Shown here piece after piece: positions 61,699 through 64,000 of a stretch of 64,000 nucleotides of DNA. A program made the position numbers and the translations under genes. Below the pieces are notes generated by a model, which saw only the letters and a program-made list of their open reading frames with translations, was not told the origin of the DNA and did no database searches. Source of the DNA: JBPOFM01 sp051252455 (GTDB lineage Bacteria > Bacteroidota > Bacteroidia > Flavobacteriales > Flavobacteriaceae); the NCBI GenBank assembly GCA_051252455.1, contig JBPOFM010000002.1:124001-188000 (forward strand), read 5' to 3'. The stretch's first letter is position 1; every line of letters begins with the position of its first letter.

Positions 61699-62793
61699 AT
61701 GCAAAAGTTTTATTACACTTTCTTTTTCCTGATTTCCTTATTTGTTCATTCACAGGATGATAATAAATCTTTTGAATTTGATGCTAATTATTTTTACGGC
61801 ACCATTTTAGAACACAATCCTGATATTGCGCATTTAATCACAGACCATCCAAGTGGACTGATTTTGAGTGTCAACAAAAAAACTTACGGTTTTAAAGATT
61901 GGGAAAGTCGCTATAATTATCCAGATTGGGGATTTTCATATATCTATCAAGATATGAAAAATGAATACTTGGGTGAAAATCACAGTTTATATGCACACTA
62001 TAATTTCTATTTTTTAAAGCGAAATTTAATGTTTCGAATCGGACAAGGAATTGCCTATGCATCAAGTCCGTATGACAAAGAGGAAAATTACATCAACAAT
62101 GCCTACGGCTCTGACTTATTGAGCACGACATATATCATGCTGAATTACAAAAAGGAAGATATTTTCAAAGGATTTGGACTTCAAGCTGGTATTTCCATTA
62201 TTCATTATTCCAACGCCAATTTTAGAGCTCCCAATAGTTCCACCAATACATTTGCATTTAACATTGGTGCAAATTACCTGTTGGATTCAGATGAAAAACC
62301 TGACTATATTACTTTGGAAGAAGAAAAGAAATTCACTGAAAACATAAAATACAATTTCGCATTTAGAAGTGGGCTGAACGAAAGTGACGTTATCGACACA
62401 GGTCAATATCCGTTTTATATTGTGTCCGCTTATGCCGATAAACGAATCAATAGAAAAAGTGCAGTCCAAGTTGGGACAGATGTTTTCTTTTCCAAATTTC
62501 TAAAGGAATTGATATATTTTTATTCCGTCGCCTTTCCTGAATTGGACGTCACAGGAGAGGAAGATTGGAAACGTGTCGGTGTTTTTGTGGGTCATGAATT
62601 GTTCATCAATAAAATGTCGTTTGAAACACAATTGGGCTATTATGTGTATTATCCGTATGATTTTGAAGGACGGATTTACAATCGAATAGGGTTGAAGCGC
62701 TATTTTGGAGATAAAATTTTTGGTGCAATAACCTTAAAGTCACACGGAGCGAAAGCAGAAGGTGTTGAATTTGGAATAGGAATGCGATTATGA
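61699..62793 (+). CDS. PagL-like outer-membrane acyloxyacyl hydrolase
   Basis: 364 aa. Sec signal MQKFYYTFFFLISLFVHSQ, then an amphipathic beta-barrel. IIHYSNANFRAPNSSTNTF matches the PagL catalytic region (His-x-Ser-Asn-Ala with Asn after), so lipid A 3-O-deacylation or similar acyl removal in the outer membrane is plausible. It is longer than Pseudomonas PagL (about 170 aa); the extra N- and C-terminal strands are typical of Bacteroidota members. Overlaps the next gene by four bases. Confidence 0.82.
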   Translation: MQKFYYTFFFLISLFVHSQDDNKSFEFDANYFYGTILEHNPDIAHLITDHPSGLILSVNKKTYGFKDWESRYNYPDWGFSYIYQDMKNEYLGENHSLYAHYNFYFLKRNLMFRIGQGIAYASSPYDKEENYINNAYGSDLLSTTYIMLNYKKEDIFKGFGLQAGISIIHYSNANFRAPNSSTNTFAFNIGANYLLDSDEKPDYITLEEEKKFTENIKYNFAFRSGLNESDVIDTGQYPFYIVSAYADKRINRKSAVQVGTDVFFSKFLKELIYFYSVAFPELDVTGEEDWKRVGVFVGHELFINKMSFETQLGYYVYYPYDFEGRIYNRIGLKRYFGDKIFGAITLKSHGAKAEGVEFGIGMRL

Positions 62794-63539
62794 AAAAACT
62801 TATTTACATACTTTTTATTTCTCTACTTTTTGCTTGCAATGGCGACAAAGTGCCAGATTGTTTCCAAAATTCTGGCGATATCATCCAACAAGAATTTGTT
62901 GTATCTACATTTGATAAAATCACAATCTTTGAGCGAATCGAAATGATTCTAACTGACGCTTCTACCGAAAGCGTTATCGTGGAAACAGGTGAATATTTAA
63001 TGAACGATATTAAAGTGCATGTAGAAGATGGACGCTTGATTTTAAAAAACGAAAACGCCTGTAACCTCACTAGAGATTATGGCATTACAAAGATTTATGT
63101 CACCGCGCCTAATATTACTGAAATCAGGAATAGTTCAGGTTTGGCAATGCGAAGCAATGGAATTTTAAACTACCCAAGATTAACTTTAATTTCTGAAGAT
63201 TCTCAAGAAGAAGACGCTTTTCACACCGATGGCGATTTTAATTTGCAGGTCAATTGTGATTACCTATATGTAGCAACTAATAATCTTTCCAATGTCTTCG
63301 TTAGTGGTATAGTTGAAGATTTATTAGTCAGATTTTATTCTGGTGATGGTCGATTTGAAGGCGCAAATTTAATAGCACAGAACGTTGAAATTTTCCAGCG
63401 AAGCAGTAATGATATGATTTTGAATCCACAACAATCATTGATAGGAGAAATTCGAAGTACAGGCGATGTGATTTTGGTCAACGAACCAGCAATTATGGAT
63501 GTCCAACAATTTTACACAGGACAATTGCTCATAAATTGA
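62790..63539 (+). CDS. GIN-domain (DUF2807) lipoprotein
   Basis: 249 aa. Lipobox LLFAC in MKKLIYILFISLLFACNGDK, then a right-handed beta-helix-like chain with repeated short strands (FDKITIFERIEMILTDAS; APNITEIRNSSGLAMRSNG; LTLISEDSQEEDAF). This is the head GIN domain found in many Bacteroidota exported proteins; role unknown, possibly adhesion or envelope scaffolding. Coupled to the PagL-like gene by ATGA overlap, suggesting an envelope function. Confidence 0.9.
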   Translation: MKKLIYILFISLLFACNGDKVPDCFQNSGDIIQQEFVVSTFDKITIFERIEMILTDASTESVIVETGEYLMNDIKVHVEDGRLILKNENACNLTRDYGITKIYVTAPNITEIRNSSGLAMRSNGILNYPRLTLISEDSQEEDAFHTDGDFNLQVNCDYLYVATNNLSNVFVSGIVEDLLVRFYSGDGRFEGANLIAQNVEIFQRSSNDMILNPQQSLIGEIRSTGDVILVNEPAIMDVQQFYTGQLLIN

Positions 63540-63552
63540 TTTTTATTATCAA

Positions 63553-64000
63553 CTAAACAGTCAATTCCCGAAACAGACTTTCCAAATTCATGTTCTTCTG
63601 ATTCAGTCGAAGAATCTTCAAACCGTTATCATGTGCAAAATCAAAAACCGTAGAACGCATATCTTCTTTGGTTGAAAACGTCAGCTCATAGATAAAATCA
63701 TGCGTATTTCTGACGGAAGAAACATGCTTCAGACGATTCAAAAGTACATCTTCCACACGATAATCAAATTCCACTTCAATGATTTGGGCTTGGTCTGCCT
63801 TTAAATCTTTTAACTTTTTATCAGCAACGATAACACCTTTATTGATGATTATCACTCGGTCGCACATCGCCTCAACTTCCTGCATAATATGAGTGGAAAG
63901 AAAAACCGTTTTTTCTTGACCGACGTTTTTGATTAAATTTCGGATATCGACCAATTGATTTGGGTCCAAGCCCGTTGTTGGTTCGTCCAAAATCAATACA
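63553..64000 (-). CDS. gldA: ABC transporter ATPase, gliding motility GldA type, C-terminal part
   Basis: Last 148 codons; the 5' part (Walker A, signature) is outside the window. MILDEPTTGLDPNQLVDIRNLI is Walker B and D-loop; FLSTHIMQEVEAMCDRVIIINKG contains the H-loop His. The sequence of this region and the C-terminal extension (IEVEFDYRVEDVLLNRLKH) match GldA of gliding Bacteroidota as I remember it; another ABC-2 exporter ATPase remains possible. GldA works with GldF and GldG in the inner membrane. Confidence 0.85.
   Translation of the reverse strand, partial: VLILDEPTTGLDPNQLVDIRNLIKNVGQEKTVFLSTHIMQEVEAMCDRVIIINKGVIVADKKLKDLKADQAQIIEVEFDYRVEDVLLNRLKHVSSVRNTHDFIYELTFSTKEDMRSTVFDFAHDNGLKILRLNQKNMNLESLFRELTV

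Overview
The window looks like chromosomal DNA of a member of the Flavobacteriaceae (Bacteroidota). The DNA is AT-rich, genes lack obvious Shine-Dalgarno sequences, and candidate promoters match the Bacteroidota pattern (TTG or TTTG, about 18-21 bases, then TAnnTTTG). Gene content agrees: a GldA-type gliding ABC ATPase, the N-acylornithine arginine route with ArgF', split MetH, a GIN-domain lipoprotein and a PagL-like enzyme. No phage, IS element, CRISPR array, tRNA or rRNA was found.

Layout. 1-7.7 kb is mixed: the start of a DegT-type aminotransferase, waaA, two lipoproteins, an unexplained stretch (56-aa ORF, 242-aa unknown protein, array of eleven abutting 21-base units) and a secreted M28 peptidase. 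7.8-9.2 kb is metK behind a SAM-II riboswitch. 9.2-18.4 kb is nitrogen assimilation: porin, glnB and amt run left, gltB and gltD run right, from one shared control region with a duplicated inverted repeat. 18.4-26.5 kb is ilvE-ilvD-ilvB-ilvN-ilvC-ilvA behind an Ile/Val leader peptide and terminator, then gapN. 28.1-36.6 kb is an arginine operon (GNAT-argG-argC-argD-argF'-argB-argE-argH) behind a leader peptide with four consecutive Arg codons. 37.7-42.3 kb is leuA-leuC-leuD-leuB on the minus strand. 44.0-47.8 kb is metY-metX-metZ behind a SAM-I riboswitch. 47.9-55.2 kb is an Rrf2 regulator followed by cysH, sulfite reductase, siroheme genes, a flavin reductase, cysE and cysM. 55.2-60.3 kb is a second SAM-I riboswitch, split metH and metF. 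The right end carries an aminotransferase, a lipid A deacylase-like protein, a GIN-domain lipoprotein and the 3' part of gldA.

How it works together. About 50 kb is almost entirely amino-acid supply: ammonium to glutamate, glutamate to branched-chain amino acids and arginine, and reduced sulfur to cysteine and methionine, with SAM made by metK. Each block carries its own control signal: two classes of SAM riboswitch, two candidate ribosome-mediated attenuators, a likely nitrogen operator pair and a likely Rrf2 operator. The most notable observations are the paired Arg and Ile/Val attenuators, the 21-base phased array, SAM-I and SAM-II in one locus, a sulfite reductase fused to a HEPN-like domain, and a Ser at the specificity position of ArgF' that points to succinylated intermediates.
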